Source: Gammaproteobacteria bacterium (lineage in GTDB: Bacteria > Pseudomonadota > Gammaproteobacteria > Steroidobacterales > JABDKV01). Taken from it: 16,483 nucleotides of DNA. The position numbers and the translations under genes were made by a program. The stretch is taken from assembly GCA_029862285.1 (NCBI GenBank), contig JAOTXR010000005.1, positions 1 through 16,483 on the forward strand, given 5' to 3'. Under the pieces are notes generated by a model. That model had not been told where the DNA came from, ran no database searches, and worked only from the letters and a program-made list of their open reading frames with translations. Of this stretch, positions 7,217-15,000 are shown in pieces; position 1 is the stretch's first letter, and each line of letters begins with the position of its first letter.

Positions 7217-8242
7217 TCATGCAGCACTGGTCACATGGGCCAGTGCTGATTCAACAAATTCGATACCGGCATCCGGGCAGCTCGACGCCTGACTAAGATG
7301 CCGGCGCCAGTGTCGCGCGCCAGGATAACCCTGAAATAACCCCAACATGTGGCGCGTCATATTATGCAGACGCACTCCGCGTGCCAACTGCGACGCCACA
7401 TAGGGCAGATACGCCTCAACGACCTGTTCGCGATTGACCAAACCGGAACCCGGATAAACAACCCGCTCCATCTCAGCCAGGACCATGGGCGTCTGGTAGG
7501 CGGCGCGGCCAACCATAACGCCATCGAACTCCCTGAGTCGCTCGGTGAAAATGCCAATGTCGCCGATGCCGCCGTTTACGACGATTGGAATCTCACCCAG
7601 ATTTTGCCGAAGGCGAAGCACGATACCATAGTCCAGCGGTGGAACGTCGCGGTTTTCTTTTGGACTAAGTCCCTGCAGCCAGGCCTTGCGGGCATGTACC
7701 ACAAGCGCATCACATCCGCCAGCCGTAACTGCCGTGGCAAAGTCCAGCAGAAACTCGAAACTGTCATCGTCATCGACTCCAATCCGGGTTTTCACGGTAA
7801 TCGGCAGATCGACAGCATCACGCATGGCGCGGACACAATCTGCGACCAGTTGCGGTTCACGCATCAGGCAGACACCGAACTTACCTGCCTGAACCCTGCC
7901 GCTCGGACAACCGACGTTGAGATTGATTTCGTCGTAACCGGCCCGCAGTCCGGCCCGAGCAGCGACTGCGAGCTGGCGCGGATCGCTGCCACCGACCTGA
8001 AGGGCCAGCGGGTGTTCATGCTCGTGAAATTCGAGCAATCTGGCAGTATCACCATGTTCGATCGCGGCGGCGACGATCATCTCAGTGTAGAGCAGCGCAT
8101 GGGGTGCAATTAACCTCAGCAGGTAGCGACAATGCCGATCGGTCCAGTCCATCATTGGCGCAACGCAAAGACGACGATCCAGGTCACCACGCAGTTGGCT
8201 ATAGTCGCGATCGCCCGCATTGGGGCGCTGATTACCGGTCAC
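7217..8242 (-). CDS. dusA: tRNA-dihydrouridine(20/20a) synthase DusA
   Basis: 341 residues, near the usual ~330-345. This FMN- and NADPH-dependent enzyme reduces uridine 20/20a in the tRNA D-loop. In order it shows CVAPMMDWTDRHCRYLLRL (26-44), typical of the DusA subgroup; the LQVGGSDP strand (81-88); NLNVGCPSGRVQAGKFGVCLM (from 108) with catalytic C112; VKTRIG (150-155) with K151; VVHARKAW (181-188) with H183; and the phosphate-binding segments VVNGGIG and VMVGRAAY. The best start is a GTG at 8242, which has no clear ribosome site. It lies 7 bp after the stop of the upstream carboxylate-amine ligase gene, so translational coupling is likely. The next Met is inside the conserved core and cannot be the start. 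The methyltransferase gene follows after 7 bp. Confidence 0.96.
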   Translation of the reverse strand: MTGNQRPNAGDRDYSQLRGDLDRRLCVAPMMDWTDRHCRYLLRLIAPHALLYTEMIVAAAIEHGDTARLLEFHEHEHPLALQVGGSDPRQLAVAARAGLRAGYDEINLNVGCPSGRVQAGKFGVCLMREPQLVADCVRAMRDAVDLPITVKTRIGVDDDDSFEFLLDFATAVTAGGCDALVVHARKAWLQGLSPKENRDVPPLDYGIVLRLRQNLGEIPIVVNGGIGDIGIFTERLREFDGVMVGRAAYQTPMVLAEMERVVYPGSGLVNREQVVEAYLPYVASQLARGVRLHNMTRHMLGLFQGYPGARHWRRHLSQASSCPDAGIEFVESALAHVTSAA

Positions 8243-8249
8243 AGATCAA

Positions 8250-9386
8250 TCACAGGGCGTGGCGGGTTTCTTTGATCAAAAGGTCGACGACATCACGCAA
8301 GGCTTCTTCGCGGCTCTTGCCAGCCGCAATCGAACGCTCATAGACCTGGACCTGCTGGCGCGCGCTGTTGCCGCGCTTGACAATCTCACGCGCCCCATTG
8401 ACGGCATCGACACAATCAAAGAACTCGGCGTCCTCGCGGGTCATGTCGAGCAACTCATCGAGCAACTCTTCGTAGGGAATCACTTGTGCCTTGCCAAAAT
8501 CGACCAGACCTTCGTCGCACCCGTAACGCATGGCACGCCACCGATTCTCCTGTAAGAGCATTTTCTTGTATACCCGCCAGCGCTGATTCTTGGCCCGTAA
8601 GCGGAACAGCATACGCGCCAGACAAACTGTCAGCGCCGCCACCGTAATCGAATCATCTGCGCGAGTACAGACATCTGTTATGCGCATCTCCACGGTCGGG
8701 TAGCGACTGCTGGGACGCAGGTCCCACCAGATCTTGGAAGCATCCTGCAGCAGACCGGCATCGATCAGGATTTGCACGTGACGCTGGTATTCCGCGTAGC
8801 TCGTGAAGTATGCGGGTAAACGGGTACGCGGGAGCCCATCGAACACAGTTAATCTGTAAGACTGCAGACCGGTGTTCTCGCCAGCCCAAAATGGTGAGGA
8901 ACAACTCAAAGCAAGCAGATGCGGAAGAAAGTAAGCAAGTTGATCGAGCATGTCGACTCGCAAATCGTCGTCGTCAATGCCCATGTGCACATGCATACCG
9001 CAGATGAGCAGGCGACGTGCGGAAGCCTGCATATCTCGATTGAGGTCACGGTACCTGTCCTTGTCCGTGTACTTCTGTTCGTGCCAGCGAGCGAAGGGAT
9101 GGGTCGACGCCGCAATAGGTGCCAGGCCGTATTGGTTTGCGACATCGGCGATCGTGCGACGCAGCCGCGTCAAATCTGTGCGGGCCTCAGCAATTGTGGA
9201 GCAAACTCGTGTACCGATCTCGATTTGAGCGCGCAAAAACTCGGGAGCGACCTGACCGGAGAGCCGGTCCTCACACTCCTGCATGAGTTCCGCCGGCGGA
9301 TCTGTCGCAAGGTCGCGCGTCTGTTGATCGACGAGAAGATATTCCTCCTCGATTCCGATGGTAAACGGCGGTTCTTTTAGTGCCAC
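8250..9386 (-). CDS. Carboxylate-amine ligase, YbdK family (glutamate-cysteine ligase type 2)
   Basis: 378 residues, matching the usual ~370 of the YbdK/GCS2 family. These ATP-dependent enzymes join a carboxylate, such as the glutamate gamma-carboxyl, to an amine. E. coli YbdK has only weak glutamate-cysteine ligase activity, so the true substrate is open. Visible motifs: IGIEEEYLLVD (10-20) with the Glu cluster expected to bind Mg-ATP; ASTHPFARW (93-101); CGMHVHMGI (129-137), the family signature; and WWDLRPSSRYPTVEMRITD (from 220) with conserved Arg and Glu. The GTG start is supported by GGGGA at 6 nt spacing. It heads the operon with dusA and the methyltransferase, and begins 67 bp downstream of the PAS-GGDEF-EAL stop, where I see no convincing promoter or terminator. 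Confidence 0.92.
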   Translation of the reverse strand: MALKEPPFTIGIEEEYLLVDQQTRDLATDPPAELMQECEDRLSGQVAPEFLRAQIEIGTRVCSTIAEARTDLTRLRRTIADVANQYGLAPIAASTHPFARWHEQKYTDKDRYRDLNRDMQASARRLLICGMHVHMGIDDDDLRVDMLDQLAYFLPHLLALSCSSPFWAGENTGLQSYRLTVFDGLPRTRLPAYFTSYAEYQRHVQILIDAGLLQDASKIWWDLRPSSRYPTVEMRITDVCTRADDSITVAALTVCLARMLFRLRAKNQRWRVYKKMLLQENRWRAMRYGCDEGLVDFGKAQVIPYEELLDELLDMTREDAEFFDCVDAVNGAREIVKRGNSARQQVQVYERSIAAGKSREEALRDVVDLLIKETRHAL

Positions 9387-9453
9387 TGATTATCCCCAAA
9401 ATACCAGCGCAGAGCGTTCAGAATCGGGGAAATTCAGGTTTATTGCAACCGCA

Positions 9454-11268
9454 TCAGACGGCTTGCATGCTCTGCTCCGCAGCCATGGCCAGCCGGGCAA
9501 TGCATGATCGATCCCGCACCGGCACCGGTCGCGAGAAATAGAATCCCTGGGCATAGTCAATACCGAGCGCCTTCAGGCGCGATAGTGTCTCGCCACATTC
9601 CACGCGCTCGGCAACCGTTTTCACGCCTATTGCTGATCCGATATTGCCGATTGCGCGAACCATCGTGTAGTCGACGGCATCCTCATGGACATTGCGTATG
9701 AAGCGACCGTCAATTTTCAGGAAGTCCACCGGCAGCTCCTTTAGATAGGCGAAGGAAGATAACCCGCTGCCAAAATCGTCAAGCGAAAACTTGCAGCCAG
9801 CCTGCCGCATTTCACGAATAAATCTGGCTACGATAGCGATATTATCTATAGCCGCAGTCTCGGTAATTTCGAAGCACAATGCGCCTGCTGCAACTCGTGT
9901 CCGCTCAAGTTCGGATCTGGCAAATTCCAAAAAGCTGGTATCGCTCAGGGACGCGCCCGAGAGATTGACAGACAACATGTAGGCCGCCTCGTTTGCATCG
10001 TCAGCCAGGCATACCAGTTTGCTCAGGGCATGTCGCAATACCCAACGATCGATTGTCGGCATCATATTGAATCGTTCAGCAGCCGGCAAAAAGTCTTTTG
10101 CTGGAATTACCTTGCCATCGTGGTCATTTATTCGCAGTAACAATTCGAAGTGTGGCTGAACTCCGGATTCATCAGTAATCGCAACGATGGGCTGACAATG
10201 CAGTTGAAAACGCCCTTCGTCACAAGCCTGGCCGATATCGCTAACCCATTGCATATTTCGAAAACCGGCCGTTGACTCATTATGTGGACAGAAACTCACC
10301 GTATTGCGGCCGGTTTCCTTTGCGTTGTAGCAAGCAACGTCTCCTGCCGCCAGGAGTTTACCTGGCGTCAGGTTTGCCGCCACGCTAACTACACCAATAC
10401 TGGCTGTATGACTGAACCTGCAGTCACGCCACTTGAAACGGTGCGCCTCCAAGACGCTACCTATCTGTTGCGCGACACGGACCGCATCGACTGTCTCGCA
10501 GTCCATCAGCAGAATGGCAAATTCATCGCCACCGAGGCGTGCGGCGACATCGCTGGAACGAATCTGTTCCTGGATCAGGCGGGCGACCTCCAGTAATGCA
10601 CGATCACCTGCCGCATGCCCGGCAGTATCATTGACTACACGAAAACGATCCAGATCCAGGCAAAGCAACGAATGCCGTGTAACCTCACGGCGTCCCAGCA
10701 ACGAGATCTCACGACCAAGTCGTCGCTCGAATTCCTCACGATTGACCAGACCGGTCAAGGGATCGTGTCGATGCTGCCACGACAATCGTTCGCTCAACTG
10801 GTTCTGTACACTCAAATCCCGCAGCACCAGAACCGCGCCGGTGAGGTGGCCCTGCGAGTCGCACACAGGTGTGGCTGTTTCCTGCACCAGCTTGCCTCGG
10901 CCGCCGCGGGCCACCAGCACACTTCGGCCGACCCGGGCTACCGGACGGCCATGGCTCAGGCATCGCTCCAAAGGATTAGCGAGCCGCGCATTGGTCTCGG
11001 CACTGCGAAAAGCAAACACAGACCTGGCCGGCAGCCCCTGCAACTTATCCGAGGAAAAACCGCACATGCTTTCGGCCGCGGCGTTGAGATAGTCGATGTG
11101 GCCGCAGGCATTTGTGCCGATGACCGCATCGCCGATGGCCGCCAGGCCCAGCTGCGCCCGCGCGAGGATCGCGTTCAGCCGGGCGTTCTCGGCCTCGAGC
11201 CGCGCAATATCTGCCGGCTGCTGATGCTCCCTGACCCGGTCGGAGACCGGGCTGGATAATTTTTCCAA
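9454..11268 (-). CDS. PAS-GGDEF-EAL cyclic-di-GMP enzyme
   Basis: 604 residues from a TTG start with GAGGGG 5 nt upstream. There is no signal peptide or membrane segment. A short coiled coil (17-35) leads to a PAS domain (about 37-155, IGDAVIGTNACGHIDYLN). A GGDEF domain follows (about 165-330) with an intact GGDEF (246-250) and an RxxD inhibitory site (237-240). The EAL domain covers about 340-582. The EAL triplet reads ELL (375-377), but the catalytic Glu is kept. VNLSG, ITET, DDFGSG, LKID, AERVE and AQGF supply the other expected metal and catalytic residues. The protein may therefore both make and degrade c-di-GMP; which dominates cannot be read from sequence. It closely resembles the C-terminal half of the 1325-residue protein, so the two are paralogues. 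Likely regulation is by the PAS ligand, and by CRP through the site at 11376-11391. Confidence 0.94.
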   Translation of the reverse strand: MEKLSSPVSDRVREHQQPADIARLEAENARLNAILARAQLGLAAIGDAVIGTNACGHIDYLNAAAESMCGFSSDKLQGLPARSVFAFRSAETNARLANPLERCLSHGRPVARVGRSVLVARGGRGKLVQETATPVCDSQGHLTGAVLVLRDLSVQNQLSERLSWQHRHDPLTGLVNREEFERRLGREISLLGRREVTRHSLLCLDLDRFRVVNDTAGHAAGDRALLEVARLIQEQIRSSDVAARLGGDEFAILLMDCETVDAVRVAQQIGSVLEAHRFKWRDCRFSHTASIGVVSVAANLTPGKLLAAGDVACYNAKETGRNTVSFCPHNESTAGFRNMQWVSDIGQACDEGRFQLHCQPIVAITDESGVQPHFELLLRINDHDGKVIPAKDFLPAAERFNMMPTIDRWVLRHALSKLVCLADDANEAAYMLSVNLSGASLSDTSFLEFARSELERTRVAAGALCFEITETAAIDNIAIVARFIREMRQAGCKFSLDDFGSGLSSFAYLKELPVDFLKIDGRFIRNVHEDAVDYTMVRAIGNIGSAIGVKTVAERVECGETLSRLKALGIDYAQGFYFSRPVPVRDRSCIARLAMAAEQSMQAV

Positions 11269-11282
11269 TTGAACCCCTCGGA

Positions 11283-11308
11283 CCGGCTTTCCCCTGTTAA
11301 AAAGCCGG
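11283..11308 (-). other. Hairpin in the leader of the PAS-GGDEF-EAL gene
   Basis: CCGGCTTT (11283-11290) pairs perfectly with AAAGCCGG (11301-11308) around a 10-nt loop. In the minus-strand mRNA it ends 14 nt upstream of the TTG start, just before the GAGGGG ribosome site, and its loop carries a second AGGGG. A further short inverted repeat, TGGGA/TCCCA, lies at 11320-11335. It is not followed by a T-run. A translational control role is possible but unproven. Confidence 0.4.
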
Positions 11309-11348
11309 GTATCACTGGATGGGAAGAATCTCCCAACTTTGTGGGCGC

Positions 11349-11354
11349 AGCTTA
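11349..11354 (-). promoter_or_regulatory. Candidate -10 box of the PAS-GGDEF-EAL gene
   Basis: TAAGCT on the minus strand keeps T-12, A-11 and T-7 of TATAAT but matches only 3 of 6 positions. Its predicted start near 11342 is 41.5 bp from the centre of the CRP-type site, the class II geometry. The leader would be about 74 nt and would include both hairpins. Confidence 0.3.
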
Positions 11355-11375
11355 GGACCTGCTGTAGGGGGGCGA

Positions 11376-11391
11376 TGTGATCCGCGTCACA
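11376..11391. promoter_or_regulatory. Perfect CRP-type operator, TGTGA-N6-TCACA
   Basis: TGTGATCCGCGTCACA matches all ten core positions of the CRP consensus with a 6-bp spacer. It lies 108 bp upstream of the PAS-GGDEF-EAL start codon and 233 bp upstream of the lipoprotein ATG. Placement relative to the TAAGCT box favours control of the c-di-GMP gene. The regulator itself is not encoded here. Confidence 0.6.
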
Positions 11392-11402
11392 CTCTGAAGT
11401 GG

Positions 11403-11431
11403 TTTAATTAACTAACTGTTTTTTATATAGT
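11403..11431 (+). promoter_or_regulatory. Candidate plus-strand promoter for the lipoprotein gene
   Basis: TTTAAT (11403-11408) and TATAGT (11426-11431) are spaced 17 bp apart. The -10 matches 5 of 6, the -35 3 of 6. Transcription would begin near 11438, giving a long leader of about 186 nt. Because the whole block is AT-rich, other hexamers (TAATAT, TATAAC near 11451-11466) are nearly as plausible. Confidence 0.3.
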
Positions 11432-11623
11432 TTTAGGTATGTCGCAAAAATAATATGTAATATAACAAAAGCCTTACATTTATTAACGCTGGCCGAATGA
11501 ACCGTCCCCTAGTAGAGTAGTCGAAGGGTAGGCGCAGGCGGCAAGAGGGTCTTTTTTGGCGACATCTCATGCCGGTCGCGTAGTCATCTGGCGGGATTCC
11601 TAGAGGTAGCCAACACGTTCTCC

Positions 11624-12067
11624 ATGTCTTCTGCTCGAATGCTACTGGCCGCAGTCGCGACAGGACTCGCCGCCTGCGCTCATACCCCTTCCGAGGATTT
11701 TTCCTACTACTTGCCGGACATACGCCGGGCGGCACCGGTGTTGATGGTCGACTCGGATCAAGTCCCCGAAGGCCTGGATGAACATGTGGTGATCATGGTC
11801 GATCGCGACACCTTGAACCGCGCCTATCAGGCGGCCGGTGTCTCCTCTGTCGGCCAACCGCTCTACTACGACACTGCCACCGGTTACATCTATCGGCATG
11901 CCTCACTCAGGACCGGCCGACCGAGGGCCCCGAGCAACCCGTCGCCTGCCGTCTCGCCGGTGCAACAATCGTCACCGACCATCAGCCGACGCCCGGCCCG
12001 TGTTTCATCCGACCGTCAATCCACAAGACCCGCAACGAGGCGCGTCAGCACCGATTCCCGGCGTTAG
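11624..12067 (+). CDS. Hypothetical lipoprotein with Arg/Ser/Pro-rich tail
   Basis: 147 residues. I do not recognise the family. An ATG at 11624 is used; a second in-frame ATG at 11639 also keeps the signal. Neither has a well-placed ribosome site (AGAGGT is 16 nt away). Residues 6-18 read as a lipoprotein signal with a lipobox ending LAAC (Cys18), so membrane anchoring by lipidation is likely. Residues about 25-90 may form a small folded domain (PVLMVDSDQVPEG, then VVIMVDRDTLNRAYQ, then GQPLYYDTATGYIY). Residues 91-147 are disordered-looking and basic, with 13 Arg and only 2 acidic residues among many Ser and Pro. Such a tail could bind nucleic acid, peptidoglycan or lipopolysaccharide; this is inference. 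The gene sits between two c-di-GMP genes of opposite strand and its end overlaps the larger one by 4 bp. Confidence 0.65.
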   Translation: MSSARMLLAAVATGLAACAHTPSEDFSYYLPDIRRAAPVLMVDSDQVPEGLDEHVVIMVDRDTLNRAYQAAGVSSVGQPLYYDTATGYIYRHASLRTGRPRAPSNPSPAVSPVQQSSPTISRRPARVSSDRQSTRPATRRVSTDSRR

Positions 12068-15000
12068 CCTGCTTCGGCTTTGAACTCGATGATGGTGGCC
12101 GTCTGACGCGGCGCAAACACTTCCCGACCAACTGCTTCCTCAGGTTCTGCAAACAGATAGCCCTGCGCGTAGTCGACGCCGGCGGCCCGGACCTTTTCCA
12201 GCACAGCTTCGTTCTCGATCCCTTCTGCTATTGTTTTAAGGCCCATAACGTGGCCGACCTGGTTGACTGCGGCGACCATGCTGTGATCGACAACATCGTT
12301 GGCTATGTTCTTGACGAAATGGCGATCAATTTTTAGAAAATCAACCGGAAGATCCTTGAGGTAGGCAAACGATGACAAGCCGCTGCCAAAATCGTCCAGA
12401 GAAAACTGGCAACCGAGCTTGCGGATTTCATGCATGAAATGCACGACCTCATCGAGATTCGAGATCGCGGCAGTTTCGGTTATCTCAAAACAAATCGCGC
12501 CTTCTTCGTATACCGCTTGTTCCAGTTCGGCACGCAGCATGCTGAGAAAGTGCGGATCGCTCAACGACGAGCCGGAAAGGTTGATTGATAACGTATAGGC
12601 ATCGTCCGGCCCCAACTTTCGATCTTGCACCAGATTTCTCAGTGCATGATGCACAACCCATCGGTCGATCACCGACATTAGATTGTATCGCTCGGCAGCC
12701 GGAATGAAGGAGTTTGGTGGCACCAGCTTGCCATAGGGGTCACGCATGCGCAGCAGTAGCTCAAAGTGGCGGCTCTTATCCGAATCGTCAAGCGGAATTA
12801 TCGGATGATAAAACAGCGTCAAACGATCATCTTCACAAGCCTGCATGATTCTCGACACCCATTGCATTTGCTTGTGTTGCGAAGGCGCCGCTTCGGCACT
12901 GTATACACTCAGGCGATTGCGACCGGCATCCTTCGCTGCATAACAGGCAACATCGGCAGCGCTGAGAATGCTGGATATACTTTCACTACGTGCATCGATG
13001 CGCACGAGGCCGATGCTCGCACTGACGCTGAATGTGCGATCCTGCCAGATAAACCGAAAATCGTTTATAGTCGCGCGAATTTTCTCGGCAATTTTCTCCG
13101 CCCTTTGCCGCTGACAATCCATTAGCAACAGGCAGAATTCATCGCCGCCCAGTCGTGCCAGACAGTCTGTAGATCGAATCTGCTCTTTCAGCAGCTTTGT
13201 TACCCTCTTGAGCAGCTCGTCTCCTGCAGTATGCCCACAGGTGTCGTTGACGACTTTGAACTGATCAAGATCGATATACAGCAGGCAATGCTCGAGTTGT
13301 TCGTCCTGCCAGACACTTTGAATTGCCTCGGTAAGTCGATTCTCCAGTTCGCGTCTATTGACCAATCCGGTCAATGCATCGTGTGCGGCCTGGTAAGACA
13401 TGCGCTGATAGAGGCTGCGCTCCTGACTTACGTCATGGAACACCATGACCGAGCCAATGACATGGCCATCACGACTACGTATGGGCGCCGCGGAAAACTG
13501 GATCGCAAATTCCTCGCCCGAACCACTACTCAGTATTGTCCCGCTCTTACCCTCCACTGTGCGACCCTCGCGCAGGCATTGCAGCACTGGATTATCTATC
13601 CGTGTACCGCTGTCATCGCAGATGAGCGACAAGATGTCGTCAATTAGTTTGCCGACGACAGAGTCCGACGAAACCGCAAGTCGTTGCTCGGCAATTGGAT
13701 TAAGGTATTCAACGAGTCCATGCTCGTCAGTTGTAATAACGGCATCGCCGATGGATTGCAGGGTTACCTGGGCACGTTCTTTTTCCTGAAATATTTGTTT
13801 CTCAGCGCCTTTACGCGCCGAGATGTCAGTCACCGTGCCCATCATCTTGACCGGCCGGTTATCGGTATCCCGATGTATCTTGCCCTTGCCCTCGATCCAT
13901 CGGACGCTACCATCCGGCAGCAAAATTCTATGCTCGACAGCGTAATGTTCCTCGCCACCCGCCAGTGCCCGGGAGATTGCCTGCTCGACCAGCTCCCGAT
14001 CATCGGGGTGCAAATAACCGAAGTAGGCCTCAAAAGTGCCCTGAAACTCATCTGGCTGCACACCAAACAGGTCGGCGACCCGATCAGACCACTCGACCCT
14101 GTTCGATTCGATATACCAGGTCCACGTTCCCATGCGAGCCGCCGCCAGGGCCAGCCGTAACTGTTCTTCCTTACTTCGCAACGTCGCCGCAGCCGCCTGC
14201 TGATATGACACATCGCGTGCGACTGTGGAAAAGTAATCAACAGCTCCCTGGTCATTGCGATGCGCAATCGTAATCTGCGAGACTGGAAAGACTTCTCCTC
14301 TGCCGTTTTCGAGTTGCAACGTACTCTTCCAGGTCCCGTTCTCGACCGCCTTTTGTAACCCCTTTTCGCGAACGAAAAGAGCGTCAGCTTTAGAGCAGAA
14401 ATCGGCCAGATACATACCTGCAAGATTCTGGTCGCTCGCAATATTGAGCTGTTCGCGGCCACTCTTGTTGACATACATGATGGCACCCGAGCGATCGCTC
14501 ATGACGACTATGTCCGGTGTTGCCTCAAGCACTGCCCTGAGCCGCTCCTGCTCATCGGCCGCGCGCCCATGTTGCAACTGGGACACGAAGATATCGCCAA
14601 CCAAACGCAGCCGGTCCAGCACCTGCTGTGGCCATGGCTCGGTAGCCTGGGCCGATTCAAACAGCAAAAAACCTACCAACGCACTATCAGCAAGCATTGG
14701 AACCACTGCGAATGAGCCGATCCCCTGATCCTGACAACGCTTCCTTTCGCGCCATGCCTCAGGCGGCAATTCTGCAGTATCGGCAACATGAAACACACGT
14801 ACCTGGCGGATGTTTGCTGCCAACCATGGCAGTTCCGTATCCAGCAGCAATCGCTCCGGCCGGGATCCGTGCGCCAGACCGCCCCACTCGTGGGTGCACT
14901 CGACGAGATCCGGCCGATCCGCAGAGTTTGTCGAGAACTGGTAGACGCAACCCCGGCTCACTTCGCGGAATTGGCAGATCCGTTCCATTGCACCAACGAT

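Larger units (their letters stand above)
11269..11623. other. Intergenic region between PAS-GGDEF-EAL gene and lipoprotein gene
   Basis: These 355 bp lie between divergent genes and contain no credible coding sequence. Present are two hairpins (11283-11335), a perfect CRP-type palindrome (11376-11391), and a strikingly AT-rich block (about 11401-11480) containing TTAATTAA and several TATAAT-like hexamers. A T-run at about 11550 follows no good hairpin. The remainder up to 11623 shows no clear signal. The lipoprotein ATG itself has no well-placed ribosome site. Confidence 0.6.

Noticed and set aside
6358..7227. GTG at 7227 as start of the methyltransferase
   Set aside because: It would overlap dusA by 11 bp and lacks a ribosome site; the ATG at 7209 directly follows GAGGGAG.
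7349..8113. 254-codon plus-strand frame opposite dusA
   Set aside because: It overlaps the catalytic core of dusA and its product resembles no family; antisense shadow.
10433..11259. Two overlapping plus-strand frames (219 and 214 codons) opposite the PAS-GGDEF-EAL gene
   Set aside because: They cover the PAS and GGDEF coding region in other frames; products are Arg/Ser-rich artefacts of codon bias.
11500..11556. Small RNA ending at the TTTTTT near 11550
   Set aside because: The sequence before the T-run does not fold into a convincing hairpin by eye and no promoter is clear.
11269..11623. A cyclic-di-GMP riboswitch near the c-di-GMP genes
   Set aside because: I looked for the conserved CACGCACAGGGCAAACC-like core and the GCAAAGCC segment on both strands and found neither.
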